This document shows, piece after piece, positions 7,534 through 14,779 of a stretch of 14,912 nt of DNA. The stretch's first letter is position 1; each line of letters opens with the position of its first letter. Origin of the DNA: Aliicoccus persicus_A (lineage in GTDB: Bacteria; Bacillota; Bacilli; Staphylococcales; Salinicoccaceae); NCBI GenBank assembly GCA_020741755.1, contig DYYI01000077.1, positions 1 through 14,912 of the forward strand, written 5' to 3'. A program made the translations under genes and the position numbers. A model generated the notes under the pieces. The model was not told the DNA's origin, made no database searches, and was given only the letters and a program-made list of their open reading frames with translations.

Positions 7534-7738
7534 CGTTACTCTGTGGATTCACAGGGTGACGCAATCGCCTCTCTCATAAACTTGAGAAACCACAGCTTTA
7601 CGCAAGCGACTCTATCATAAACTTGAGAAACCACAGCTTTACGCAATCGCCTCTATCATAAACTTGAGGAACCACAGCTTTACGCAATCGCCTCTCTCAT
7701 AAACTTGAGAGCTCACAGCTTTATGATAACCAACCAAA
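7534..7738. repeat. Array 2: 41-bp tandem hairpin repeats, three good units with degenerate end units
   Basis: Good units start at 7575, 7616 and 7657; a diverged unit precedes at 7534 and another follows at 7698, all on an exact 41-bp register. Each unit is two 12-nt arms around a 4-nt loop plus a 13-bp spacer. In the diverged first unit CGTTACTCTGTG and CACAGGGTGACG pair along all 12 positions (two T.G wobbles) although the sequence differs greatly from its neighbours; the good units pair at 9 of 12 positions. The array fills the gap between two convergent genes, each with its own terminator. Besides these elements, 7434-7816 shows no gene. Confidence 0.93.
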
Positions 7739-7751
7739 ACTCACCACAAAC

Positions 7752-7801
7752 AAAAAAATCACCCAGCTGTTGAGGATAAAAGCTCAACACCTGAGGTGAT
7801 T
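7752..7801 (-). terminator. Rho-independent terminator of the glycosyltransferase/CapAB-like operon
   Basis: On the minus strand AATCACC pairs with GGTGATT and an inner GTTGAG pairs with CTCAAC, with small internal mismatches; seven Ts follow (A run at 7752-7758 on plus). It lies just after the stop at 7817. Confidence 0.88.
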
Positions 7802-7816
7802 CTCAAGATACTTATT

Positions 7817-8446
7817 CTATTTCCCTCTTAACACACCGAGGTTTCTTAAATTAAATCCACGATACTCGTCGACCAGTTGCTTCAGTTCACTGCCTTTATT
7901 TTTCTTCGCATCAACAACTGGAATCACTGCGTCCGCCAAATTGAATATGTTCCCGTACTTCAGGAATGTCTTGTGATTTGGACCGACCAACAAAATAACG
8001 TCATAGTACTCGCGAATCGGTACGAGTCGTTCTTTCAAATCAGAAGATAACATCAGATTGATAAATTCTCGATCATCGTATTCTTCAATCACTGTGAAAT
8101 CGAGTCCTGAATACTGTGTTTTGAAAATTGCTTCACTCAAGTAATCTTCTGAATCCAACACTTCTATAAATTCTTTTTTCTCTTCTGGTGCACTGAAAAA
8201 CGATTCGATATACTCGCTCGTGTGATAGTCCAAGTTCATGATTAACACTGATTTTTTATTGGACTGTAACAATTTTGCTAAGTGCACAGCTGCATATGCA
8301 ACTTTTTCTCGTAACTCGACTGACGTCATCAACACTGTTTCAACACCATTTTTTTCTACTGCATTTTGTACAACGAGAGAGGCATTAAACAGATCAACGA
8401 TTGTTTGGTCATTCAGCTCTCTAACTGATGGATTTTCGTTTGCCAT
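7817..8446 (-). CDS. CapB/BY-kinase-like protein lacking the P-loop (probable pseudokinase)
   Basis: A 209-residue cytosolic protein with the layout of CpsD/CapB bacterial tyrosine kinases, which act with Wzz/CapA proteins to control polysaccharide chain length and export. Signature segments remain: VLMTSVEL near 38, VLIMNLD (Walker A' position) at 67-73, YDVILLVGP at 148-156, and ADAVIPVVDAKKNKGSELK from 171. Key residues are gone: the Walker A region reads TSVELREKVAYAAV, with no GKS/GKT; the Walker B aspartate is replaced (LLVGP where IIDTPP is usual); the N-terminal EX2RX2R motif is not present; and the C-terminus RNLGVLRGK has no tyrosine cluster. ATP hydrolysis and autophosphorylation are therefore unlikely; a structural or regulatory role with the partner protein is inferred. 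The start follows AGGAGGGG, overlapping the stop of the upstream gene, so translation is probably coupled. Confidence 0.75.
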   Translation of the reverse strand: MANENPSVRELNDQTIVDLFNASLVVQNAVEKNGVETVLMTSVELREKVAYAAVHLAKLLQSNKKSVLIMNLDYHTSEYIESFFSAPEEKKEFIEVLDSEDYLSEAIFKTQYSGLDFTVIEEYDDREFINLMLSSDLKERLVPIREYYDVILLVGPNHKTFLKYGNIFNLADAVIPVVDAKKNKGSELKQLVDEYRGFNLRNLGVLRGK

Positions 8447-8458
8447 TGTTGTCCCCTC

Positions 8459-8974
8459 CTAAAATGTACCGATTATTTTTTCATTCACATACGCTTCGAT
8501 ATCTTCTTCCGTACGCAAGTTTGAACGATTGAGCGAAAGTGCCAATCCAACGATTAAGCCGAGCACACTCATCGCAGCGATCACGATGAATTTCGTTAAG
8601 TAACCGCCATTAAAGAACACGGCGATACCTTGTCCATCTGAGAATTGAACTGATTCATCGAGCAACAAGCGTTGCACATCATTACGAATCGGACTGATCT
8701 CACTTTGCTGCACTTCATGCATTAATAGCTGTACATATTCCGTGTCACCATACTGCACAAGTTCTACTGCCTTGTGTCCATGTTCTTGATTCACAGTATC
8801 ATTCAATTCAATGTTCACATTCGCAATCGCTTCAAGTTCTAACCCTTCCACTTCATAATATTCTTCATATGAATACGAGTGGCTCGGCACGACGATATTG
8901 AAGACGACTGCCACGACCGCAAACAATAACATCCATATTAAAATGTTTAATAAATTTCTCTTTAAAAAATACAT
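8459..8974 (-). CDS. Short Wzz/CapA-like membrane protein (chain-length determinant type)
   Basis: A 171-residue protein with two membrane helices, about residues 8-29 and 127-148, enclosing an extracytoplasmic domain of about 95 residues. The cytosolic tail reads NLRTEEDIEAYVNEKIIGTF, matching the (t/s)EEDIE..l..pvLG pattern that follows the second helix in Wzz and CapA proteins, where it contacts the kinase partner. The N-terminal side is only weakly similar to the Wzz domain, so the family call rests mainly on topology, the tail motif and the CapB-like neighbour. It should act in export or length control of a surface polysaccharide. The start follows AGGAG at good spacing. It is 32 bp downstream of the glycosyltransferase gene and its TAG stop is part of the next gene's ribosome site. 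Confidence 0.75.
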   Translation of the reverse strand: MYFLKRNLLNILIWMLLFAVVAVVFNIVVPSHSYSYEEYYEVEGLELEAIANVNIELNDTVNQEHGHKAVELVQYGDTEYVQLLMHEVQQSEISPIRNDVQRLLLDESVQFSDGQGIAVFFNGGYLTKFIVIAAMSVLGLIVGLALSLNRSNLRTEEDIEAYVNEKIIGTF

Positions 8975-9006
8975 ATATGTACTCCTTATCCAATTCTTTA
9001 AATCAA

Positions 9007-10203
9007 TTATACATTATCTAACCCATCACTCGATAAAAATCTATCCAGTTTATAAATATTTTTTGACCATAGGAATTGGTCGTCCAACAAACGTTGCATA
9101 TTTTCACGATACTTCAACTCATCCGTTGGATTATCTCGGATATGCTTAATTGCATCGACAATCTCTTCTGCACTGCCCACTTCAATCGCAACACCAGCAT
9201 CATATTCCTTAAGCAGCGCATTCGCATAGCCACCGATGTTCGAGACGACAACCGTATTACACCCGATTCCATCCACGATTTTACCCGGCAATACATTCAT
9301 AAACACATCATCTGTTTTCAACAAGCTCAACTGAACGTTATGCTGTTTAATCTGCTCGAGCGCTTCAGCACGGCTGCACTCATCATACATCGTCACATGC
9401 TTAAAATTTTGCATTTTGATGTAATCTCGGAATGCATGCGCGTTCACACCATAACCGATTACATTGAAAGTAATTTTCGCTTTTTCAAGCAAATTCGCAA
9501 CATCAACCAATTGCTCTAAACTTTGAGCAAACCCGATGTTTCCTGTGTAGAGTACTTTGAACTCATCACCTTTTACCACCGCCTCAGTTTCCTTATCAGT
9601 CAGACCATTCGGAAGATAAAAAATCGGCGTGTGCGGCGAAAATGATTCGATATGTTTTCTAAAACCCTCATTGTTAATGACGATTTTATCTGCCAATCGA
9701 TACATTTTACCCTCTAAAAATTTCAAGAAACCATAGATCCAATTGATGTTAATCTTATCGATTTTACTTACGCTATCCGGCCATAAGTCTCGAATCTCTA
9801 GCACACGGGTGATGCCGGTTTTTTTCTTTTGAAAAAACAGTGTCACCCATGCCAAGAATATATTCGGGCTCGTGACGTACACGACATCGTATTTCTTTTG
9901 ATTTCTCATGAGAAACACGCGAACTTTTAAGCTCAGCTCGACGTAATACATCAGGCGTAAGAACATGGATTTACTCTGCTTTTTCAGCTTCATCGGTATC
10001 CGTAAAATATCACTGCTGTCATTGATGTCCGGCTCATTCCAATATTTTTTGTCATTGTACATCTTTTGATTCGGATATGTCGGTGTCGTTGTCAAAACAT
10101 CGACGTCATGAATTTTTGACAGCTGCGTATATAAATTTTTTATTCGGTTTGCACCAGAGCCAATTTCTGGATAAAAGTTCTGGGAAATCACTAAAATCTT
10201 CAT
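9007..10203 (-). CDS. Family 4 glycosyltransferase (WbuB-like)
   Basis: A 398-residue cytosolic or membrane-associated GT-B glycosyltransferase. The start at 10203 gives MKILVISQNFYPEIGSGANR, the usual opening of WbuB-type enzymes; an ATG four codons earlier (10215) lies only 1 base from its GAAGAG site, whereas 10203 is 13 bases away, so the shorter form is preferred. Motifs (398-residue numbering): YPEIGSG near 11, EIRDLWPDS at 136-144 (a hallmark of this group), LPNG near 198, YTGNIG near 219, and LPGKIVDGIG, where the usual Glu of the donor-binding EX7E motif is Asp. It should transfer an amino- or deoxy-sugar to a lipid-linked glycan; the sugar cannot be told. It leads an operon with the Wzz-like and CapB-like genes and has a clear sigma-A promoter. 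Confidence 0.9.
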   Translation of the reverse strand: MKILVISQNFYPEIGSGANRIKNLYTQLSKIHDVDVLTTTPTYPNQKMYNDKKYWNEPDINDSSDILRIPMKLKKQSKSMFLRLMYYVELSLKVRVFLMRNQKKYDVVYVTSPNIFLAWVTLFFQKKKTGITRVLEIRDLWPDSVSKIDKININWIYGFLKFLEGKMYRLADKIVINNEGFRKHIESFSPHTPIFYLPNGLTDKETEAVVKGDEFKVLYTGNIGFAQSLEQLVDVANLLEKAKITFNVIGYGVNAHAFRDYIKMQNFKHVTMYDECSRAEALEQIKQHNVQLSLLKTDDVFMNVLPGKIVDGIGCNTVVVSNIGGYANALLKEYDAGVAIEVGSAEEIVDAIKHIRDNPTDELKYRENMQRLLDDQFLWSKNIYKLDRFLSSDGLDNV

Positions 10204-10223
10204 AATTTTTAACATTCTCTTCT

Positions 10224-10238
10224 GTGTAATTAATACAC
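10224..10238. promoter_or_regulatory. Palindrome at the glycosyltransferase transcription start
   Basis: GTGTA and TACAC form perfect 5-bp arms around ATTAA, covering the predicted start of transcription (near 10235). It could be an operator or a short leader hairpin. Confidence 0.35.
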
Positions 10239-10241
10239 TAA

Positions 10242-10270
10242 AGTATACGATAAACCACTATTTTTTCCAA
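10242..10270 (-). promoter_or_regulatory. Sigma-A promoter of the glycosyltransferase operon
   Basis: On the minus strand TTGGAA (10265-10270) and TATACT (10242-10247) are separated by exactly 17 bp. The predicted leader is about 32 bases long to the ATG at 10203. Confidence 0.75.
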
Positions 10271-10295
10271 ATTTTCTTTACAATCGATGAGCTTT

Positions 10296-10312
10296 ATTAC
10301 ATTAATATTACA
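10296..10312 (-). promoter_or_regulatory. WalR-type box upstream of the autolysin gene
   Basis: Two ATTACA half-sites separated by 5 bp read on the minus strand as TGTAAT-N5-TGTAAT, an exact match to the TGTWAH-N5-TGTWAH site of the essential WalKR cell-wall regulator. It lies about 48 bp before the -10 of the autolysin gene, in a position that suits activation. WalKR control of atl is known in S. aureus. Confidence 0.7.
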
Positions 10313-10360
10313 GTTTATTTATATTACTGATATTTTGATGCATTCCTCGCGGGTTGTCGC

Positions 10361-10366
10361 TATACT
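10361..10366 (+). promoter_or_regulatory. -10 box of the autolysin promoter
   Basis: TATACT, with start of transcription expected near 10373. No good -35 exists at 17 bp (the region reads ATGCAT; TTGATG is 20 bp away), which fits dependence on an activator such as WalR. Confidence 0.5.
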
Positions 10367-10402
10367 AGCTAAGAGAAAATTTTATTTGGAGGGTCGTTTC
10401 AC

Positions 10403-13400
10403 ATGATGCAAAAAGGTAAATTTATAGTTCCGACGATTTTATCGACGACTGCGTTGTTAACTATTCATAACACAGCAAACGCAGATGAGTACGATACGAG
10501 CGATGAAACGGATGAGAATATTCAAAACATCGGTGATGATTTAGTCGAAACGGTCGAAACAACAGAAGAAGTAGTTTCAGAAGAAGTTGTTGAAGAAGAT
10601 CTGATTCAAGCGAGCGATGTTATTGAAATTGTTGAAGAAGACAGCGAAGCTCAATTTGATACATACATAGAAGAATCGGCTGAAGTGGTGACAGAAGAAG
10701 TCGCTGAAGAAACAGAAACAGTCGATAACTTAGAACCAGTAGACGTAGATCTACTCGGAGATGACGTCACAGTTGAAGAGTACGAAGCACCAGCTGAAGA
10801 TGTCGAAGAAGTACCAGCAACTGAACCAGCGAATGTTATCGGGGAAGACAACGCTGAACTTGAAACTGAAGAGGATGTTGTCACGGAAGACGCTGCTGAA
10901 TTAGATACTGAGGAAGACGTTGTCGCTGAAGAAGACGCTGAATTAGTAACTGATGAAGACGTTGTTGCTGAAGATGACGCTGAATTAGTAACTGATGAAG
11001 AGGTTGTTGCTGAAGACGATGCTGAATTAGAAACTGAAGAAGACGTTGTCGCTGAAGACGCTTCTGAACTTGAAACTGAAGAAGACGTTGTCGCTGAAGA
11101 CGCCGCTGAACTTGAAACTGAAGTAGACGTTGTTGCTGAAGACGACGCTGAACTTGAAATTGAAGAAGACGTTGTTGCTGAAGACGACGCTGAACTCGAA
11201 ACTGAAGAGGACGTTGTTGCGGAAGACGACGCTGAACTCGAAACTGATGAAGACGTTGTCGCGGAAGACGCTTCAGAAGAAGAGGTTCCGTTATCTGAAG
11301 AAGAATTGGCTGCAATCGAATCTGCTGTTGAAAACTTAACGGACGAAGATAAAGCACTAATCCTTGAAGAAGATGCTGAAACACTTGAAGTAGATGAAGC
11401 GTTCTACCAAGATGTTGCTGCAATGTTAAGTGCGCATGACCAAGAATTAGCGGATGAAATTTACACTTGGGGTAAAAGCGAAACGACAACACTTTCAAAC
11501 GCTATTTCTGATATCAACCGCTACATCGATCGTAACGGATTTAACGCGCCAGCAGTGACTTACGACCATATCGCACACTTACCTGAGTATGCGTATCAAG
11601 ATGGTAAAGGTAAGCCTGACGGAATCGTTATCCATGATGTGGGTAATCCAGATTCAACGATCCATGATGAAATTTCATACATGTCACGCAACTGGCAAAA
11701 TGCATTCGTTCACGCATTCGTCGATAAAGATCACATTATCGAAATTGCAGATACGGATAACTTAGCTTGGGGTGCGGGGCGTTATTCAAACCAACGCCAC
11801 ATCCAAATTGAATTAGTGCATCACGACAATGCACACGATTTTGCGAAATCCATCAACAACTATGCGGATTATGTCGCAAACCTACTATACAAATATAAAT
11901 TACCTGCAACAGATGCAGATAGCTCAAATGGTGACGGTACAATCTGGTCACACGAAGGCGTTTCACATATTTTAGGTGGAACAGCTTCACCAGACCCACA
12001 CCAATACTTTGCTAAATTCGGTTATTCTTACGATGAATTCGTTGGATTAATCGGTGGTAAATACGACGATCTTTATCATTCTCGTGTAAATCCTTCATTG
12101 AATTTACCAGTTGAAGAAGGTTCGACGAACCAGAACATTACGGTGAACAATAACAATCGTGGTGTTTACAGTTCAGTACAAGATGTTAGAACATCAAACG
12201 GTTCACAGTATGCTGGCCAAACGTTTAACGTGCAGCGTACAGCGGTTTACAACTACGACACGTACTACCTGTTAGAAAATGCAAGTGGCACAATCGGTTG
12301 GATGCATGAAGACGACGTGACTGCGACAAGCAGTGCGCCATCTCCGACGCCAACACCGGAACCGACGCCGGAGCCAAAACCAGATCCTAAACCAGATCCT
12401 AAACCAGATCCTAAACCAGATCCGACTCCGACGACACCGGATCCTAAACCTGAAACTTCTCCAGTTGTTAACACTGGCGTTGAATCAGTTGATGCGAATC
12501 CAGTTCAAATAATTGACGGTTCAGTTGAAATTTATGCTAGCGTGTATTCATCTGCAGCGAACGGTGTAAAAGCGACACCACATGTTGGTAAGACACTTTA
12601 CACAACAGATACAATTACACGTAACAACGTGAAATACTTCGGTGTTGCAACAAGTGAGAATGGTCCAAGCATCGGTTGGGTAAAAGCAGATCAATTGAAA
12701 AATGTAAATGTAAAACCTGCGCCAACACCGCCTAAAGTTGAAAAACCTTCAACGGGCCATAAAGATGAAGTTGTTCTTAAAAATAGCGCGAGAATTTTAT
12801 CGAGTGTGTTTAATCAAAACAATTACCATTCTCCAGATGCGTTTGGTAAAGATAACTTATTCGCTAGCGAATCATATACACATAACTCAGTGAAATACTT
12901 TGGTGTTTCTAAATCAGTAAATGGTGCACGTTTAGGTTGGGTGAAAGCAAGCGACCTTGCATTCATCAATGCAGGTAACACGCCTGCACCATCACCGACT
13001 CCGGCACCAACGCCGAAGCCAGATCCAAAACCGGATCCAAAACCGACACCAAAACCACCAGTACAAACGCCACAAGTGAAAGATCAAGTGACGTTCAATA
13101 ATGGTGCAAAAGTATTATCAAGTGTGTTTAACCAGTCGAAATCATTGAATGGTAGTGCATTTGGTAAAGACGATATTTTTGTTACTGAAACGTACACGCA
13201 CAACAATGTTAAATACTATGGTGTGTCTAAATCAGTAAATGGCGCGCGTTTAGGCTGGGTGAAAGCAAGTGACTTATCAGTTGCGAACAAAGCAAGCACA
13301 CCTAAACCTGAAGCGACTCGTCCGGAAGTGACTAAGCCAGAAGTTTCAACACCAGCACCGACTAAACCAGTGAATCGCCCGAACACGAACGTGTCTCGCG

Positions 13401-14707
13401 TGAACCCAGAGTCCGTTAAGTTCAGTGCAAACAACGTGAGATTATACTCTAGCGTTTACTCTGGTGCATCAATTTCAGCGAATCCATTCGCTTCAAGCAA
13501 CTTGTTTGCAACAGAAACTGTAACATTTGATAACGTGAAATACTTCGGTGTTTCTCGTACACAGAACGGTGCGCGTTTAGGTTGGGTACGTGAGCAAGAT
13601 TTACGTTTTGCGACACCTACACCATCTAAACCAGCAGTTCCAACAACACCAACAACACCAGATGCTGGGAACGAATCTCCTGCACTTGGTTCAAACGCAG
13701 TGCGTGTTGGTGATGATGTAAACATCTACTACAGCGTATTTTCAGATGGCGCGATTTCAAGTCGTCCGTTCTCGAACTCAATGTTGTACACAGGTGAAAC
13801 TTACAAACATAACAACGTGACTTATTACAGTGTTTCTAAAAACCAAAACGGTGCGCGCTTAGGTTGGGTACGTGAAAACGACTTGCGCTTCGTATCAGTT
13901 GGCGTTGGTGGCGATATTTCAGCACCAGCACCAATTCGACCAGAAGCACCAAAAGATGAAGTGGAATTTATCGATGATGTATCAATCATCACAGATAAAA
14001 ACATCAACTTCTCATTACAAGATATGTTAGATAAGCAAGTGGCTTTATCTTATAAACCACAGTACAACTTAGGTACAACTTGGAGAGACGCTTCAGCTGA
14101 TGAAGTTGTGAAGTTCTTAGATCCAGAGTATTACAATACTGAAGAATTAAAATACGCATTCTTAGATTTAGCAAAAGCTCAAGACATTGACCCAGAAATC
14201 TTGAACGAGAGATTACTTCAAAACCAAGGGGTTTTATCAAACCAAGGCGAAGCATTCTCACAAGCAGCTAAACAGTATGGTGTGAATGAAATTTACTTAA
14301 TTTCACACGCATTCCTTGAAACAGGTCATGGTACGAGCAGACTTTCAAGTGGTGTTAAACTTGATGCGAACGGTAACTTGAGCGATGAAGGTACAGCATA
14401 TTACAACATGTTCGGTATCGGTGCAGTTGACCACAATGCTTTAATGGGTGGCGCGCAACGTGCACAAAACATGGGCTGGGATACACCAGAAAAAGCAATT
14501 GTTGGTGGCGCACAGTTTATCGCTAGAAATTACTTAGAACGCGGTCAAAACACACTTTACTCAATGCGCTGGAACCCAGAGAATCCAGGTACGCACCAGT
14601 ACGCGACGGATATCACTTGGACAGAGCATAATGCGAAATCGATGAATAGATACTACGAGCAACTTGGCTTAGATGGAAAATACTATTCTAGATACAACTT
14701 GAGATAA
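10403..14707 (+). CDS. atl: Bifunctional autolysin Atl (amidase, six GW repeats, glucosaminidase)
   Basis: A 1434-residue secreted murein hydrolase; staphylococcal Atl, about 1250 residues, splits peptidoglycan during daughter-cell separation. Signal peptide 1-27 (ending ANA); acidic propeptide to about 330, including ten 14-residue repeats at 148-287; Amidase_2 domain at about 385-555 with likely zinc ligands His411, His517 and Asp531 and catalytic Glu470; then six GW repeats at about 587-639, 708-766, 796-853, 902-958, 1012-1068 and 1105-1164, most ending GWV or GWM and joined by Pro/Lys/Asp- or Pro/Thr-rich linkers; and a C-terminal glucosaminidase domain (about 1190-1434) with Glu1306 in LETGHG. 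The amidase cuts MurNAc-L-Ala bonds, GW repeats bind the wall and teichoic acids, and the glucosaminidase cuts glycan strands. Start follows GGAGGG 9 bp away. A strong terminator follows. The acidic repeats are unlike the S. aureus propeptide. Confidence 0.97.
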   Translation: MMQKGKFIVPTILSTTALLTIHNTANADEYDTSDETDENIQNIGDDLVETVETTEEVVSEEVVEEDLIQASDVIEIVEEDSEAQFDTYIEESAEVVTEEVAEETETVDNLEPVDVDLLGDDVTVEEYEAPAEDVEEVPATEPANVIGEDNAELETEEDVVTEDAAELDTEEDVVAEEDAELVTDEDVVAEDDAELVTDEEVVAEDDAELETEEDVVAEDASELETEEDVVAEDAAELETEVDVVAEDDAELEIEEDVVAEDDAELETEEDVVAEDDAELETDEDVVAEDASEEEVPLSEEELAAIESAVENLTDEDKALILEEDAETLEVDEAFYQDVAAMLSAHDQELADEIYTWGKSETTTLSNAISDINRYIDRNGFNAPAVTYDHIAHLPEYAYQDGKGKPDGIVIHDVGNPDSTIHDEISYMSRNWQNAFVHAFVDKDHIIEIADTDNLAWGAGRYSNQRHIQIELVHHDNAHDFAKSINNYADYVANLLYKYKLPATDADSSNGDGTIWSHEGVSHILGGTASPDPHQYFAKFGYSYDEFVGLIGGKYDDLYHSRVNPSLNLPVEEGSTNQNITVNNNNRGVYSSVQDVRTSNGSQYAGQTFNVQRTAVYNYDTYYLLENASGTIGWMHEDDVTATSSAPSPTPTPEPTPEPKPDPKPDPKPDPKPDPTPTTPDPKPETSPVVNTGVESVDANPVQIIDGSVEIYASVYSSAANGVKATPHVGKTLYTTDTITRNNVKYFGVATSENGPSIGWVKADQLKNVNVKPAPTPPKVEKPSTGHKDEVVLKNSARILSSVFNQNNYHSPDAFGKDNLFASESYTHNSVKYFGVSKSVNGARLGWVKASDLAFINAGNTPAPSPTPAPTPKPDPKPDPKPTPKPPVQTPQVKDQVTFNNGAKVLSSVFNQSKSLNGSAFGKDDIFVTETYTHNNVKYYGVSKSVNGARLGWVKASDLSVANKASTPKPEATRPEVTKPEVSTPAPTKPVNRPNTNVSRVNPESVKFSANNVRLYSSVYSGASISANPFASSNLFATETVTFDNVKYFGVSRTQNGARLGWVREQDLRFATPTPSKPAVPTTPTTPDAGNESPALGSNAVRVGDDVNIYYSVFSDGAISSRPFSNSMLYTGETYKHNNVTYYSVSKNQNGARLGWVRENDLRFVSVGVGGDISAPAPIRPEAPKDEVEFIDDVSIITDKNINFSLQDMLDKQVALSYKPQYNLGTTWRDASADEVVKFLDPEYYNTEELKYAFLDLAKAQDIDPEILNERLLQNQGVLSNQGEAFSQAAKQYGVNEIYLISHAFLETGHGTSRLSSGVKLDANGNLSDEGTAYYNMFGIGAVDHNALMGGAQRAQNMGWDTPEKAIVGGAQFIARNYLERGQNTLYSMRWNPENPGTHQYATDITWTEHNAKSMNRYYEQLGLDGKYYSRYNLR
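10844..11263 (+). repeat. Ten in-frame 42-bp repeats in the Atl propeptide
   Basis: Ten copies of a 14-residue unit close to EDDAELETEEDVVA lie head to tail in exact register, followed by a degenerate copy. Variation is mainly at unit positions 2-4 and 7-10; ELxTEEDVVA is the most stable part. Confidence 0.95.
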
Positions 14708-14722
14708 TTGAATGATATTCTG

Positions 14723-14753
14723 AACCACCACCCTCACGGGTGGTGGTTTTTTT
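14723..14753 (+). terminator. Strong rho-independent terminator after atl
   Basis: AACCACCACCC and GGGTGGTGGTT form a perfect 11-bp GC-rich stem with a TCAC loop, followed by a run of Ts to 14753. Confidence 0.97.
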
Positions 14754-14779
14754 GTTGGTTTTTGTTGGTTGGGTTTTTG

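Noticed and set aside
10204..10215. ATG at 10215 as start of the glycosyltransferase
   Set aside because: The GAAGAG site lies only one base before it; the ATG at 10203 has workable spacing and matches the family opening MKILVIS.
10881..11498. 205-residue minus-strand Leu/Gln/Arg-rich frame
   Set aside because: Produced by the 42-bp repeat of atl read backwards; no start signal or recognisable domain.
14754..14779. Second terminator or insertion-site duplication in the T-rich stretch after atl
   Set aside because: It is a short repeat of TTTTTGTTGG with no stem and no element ends.
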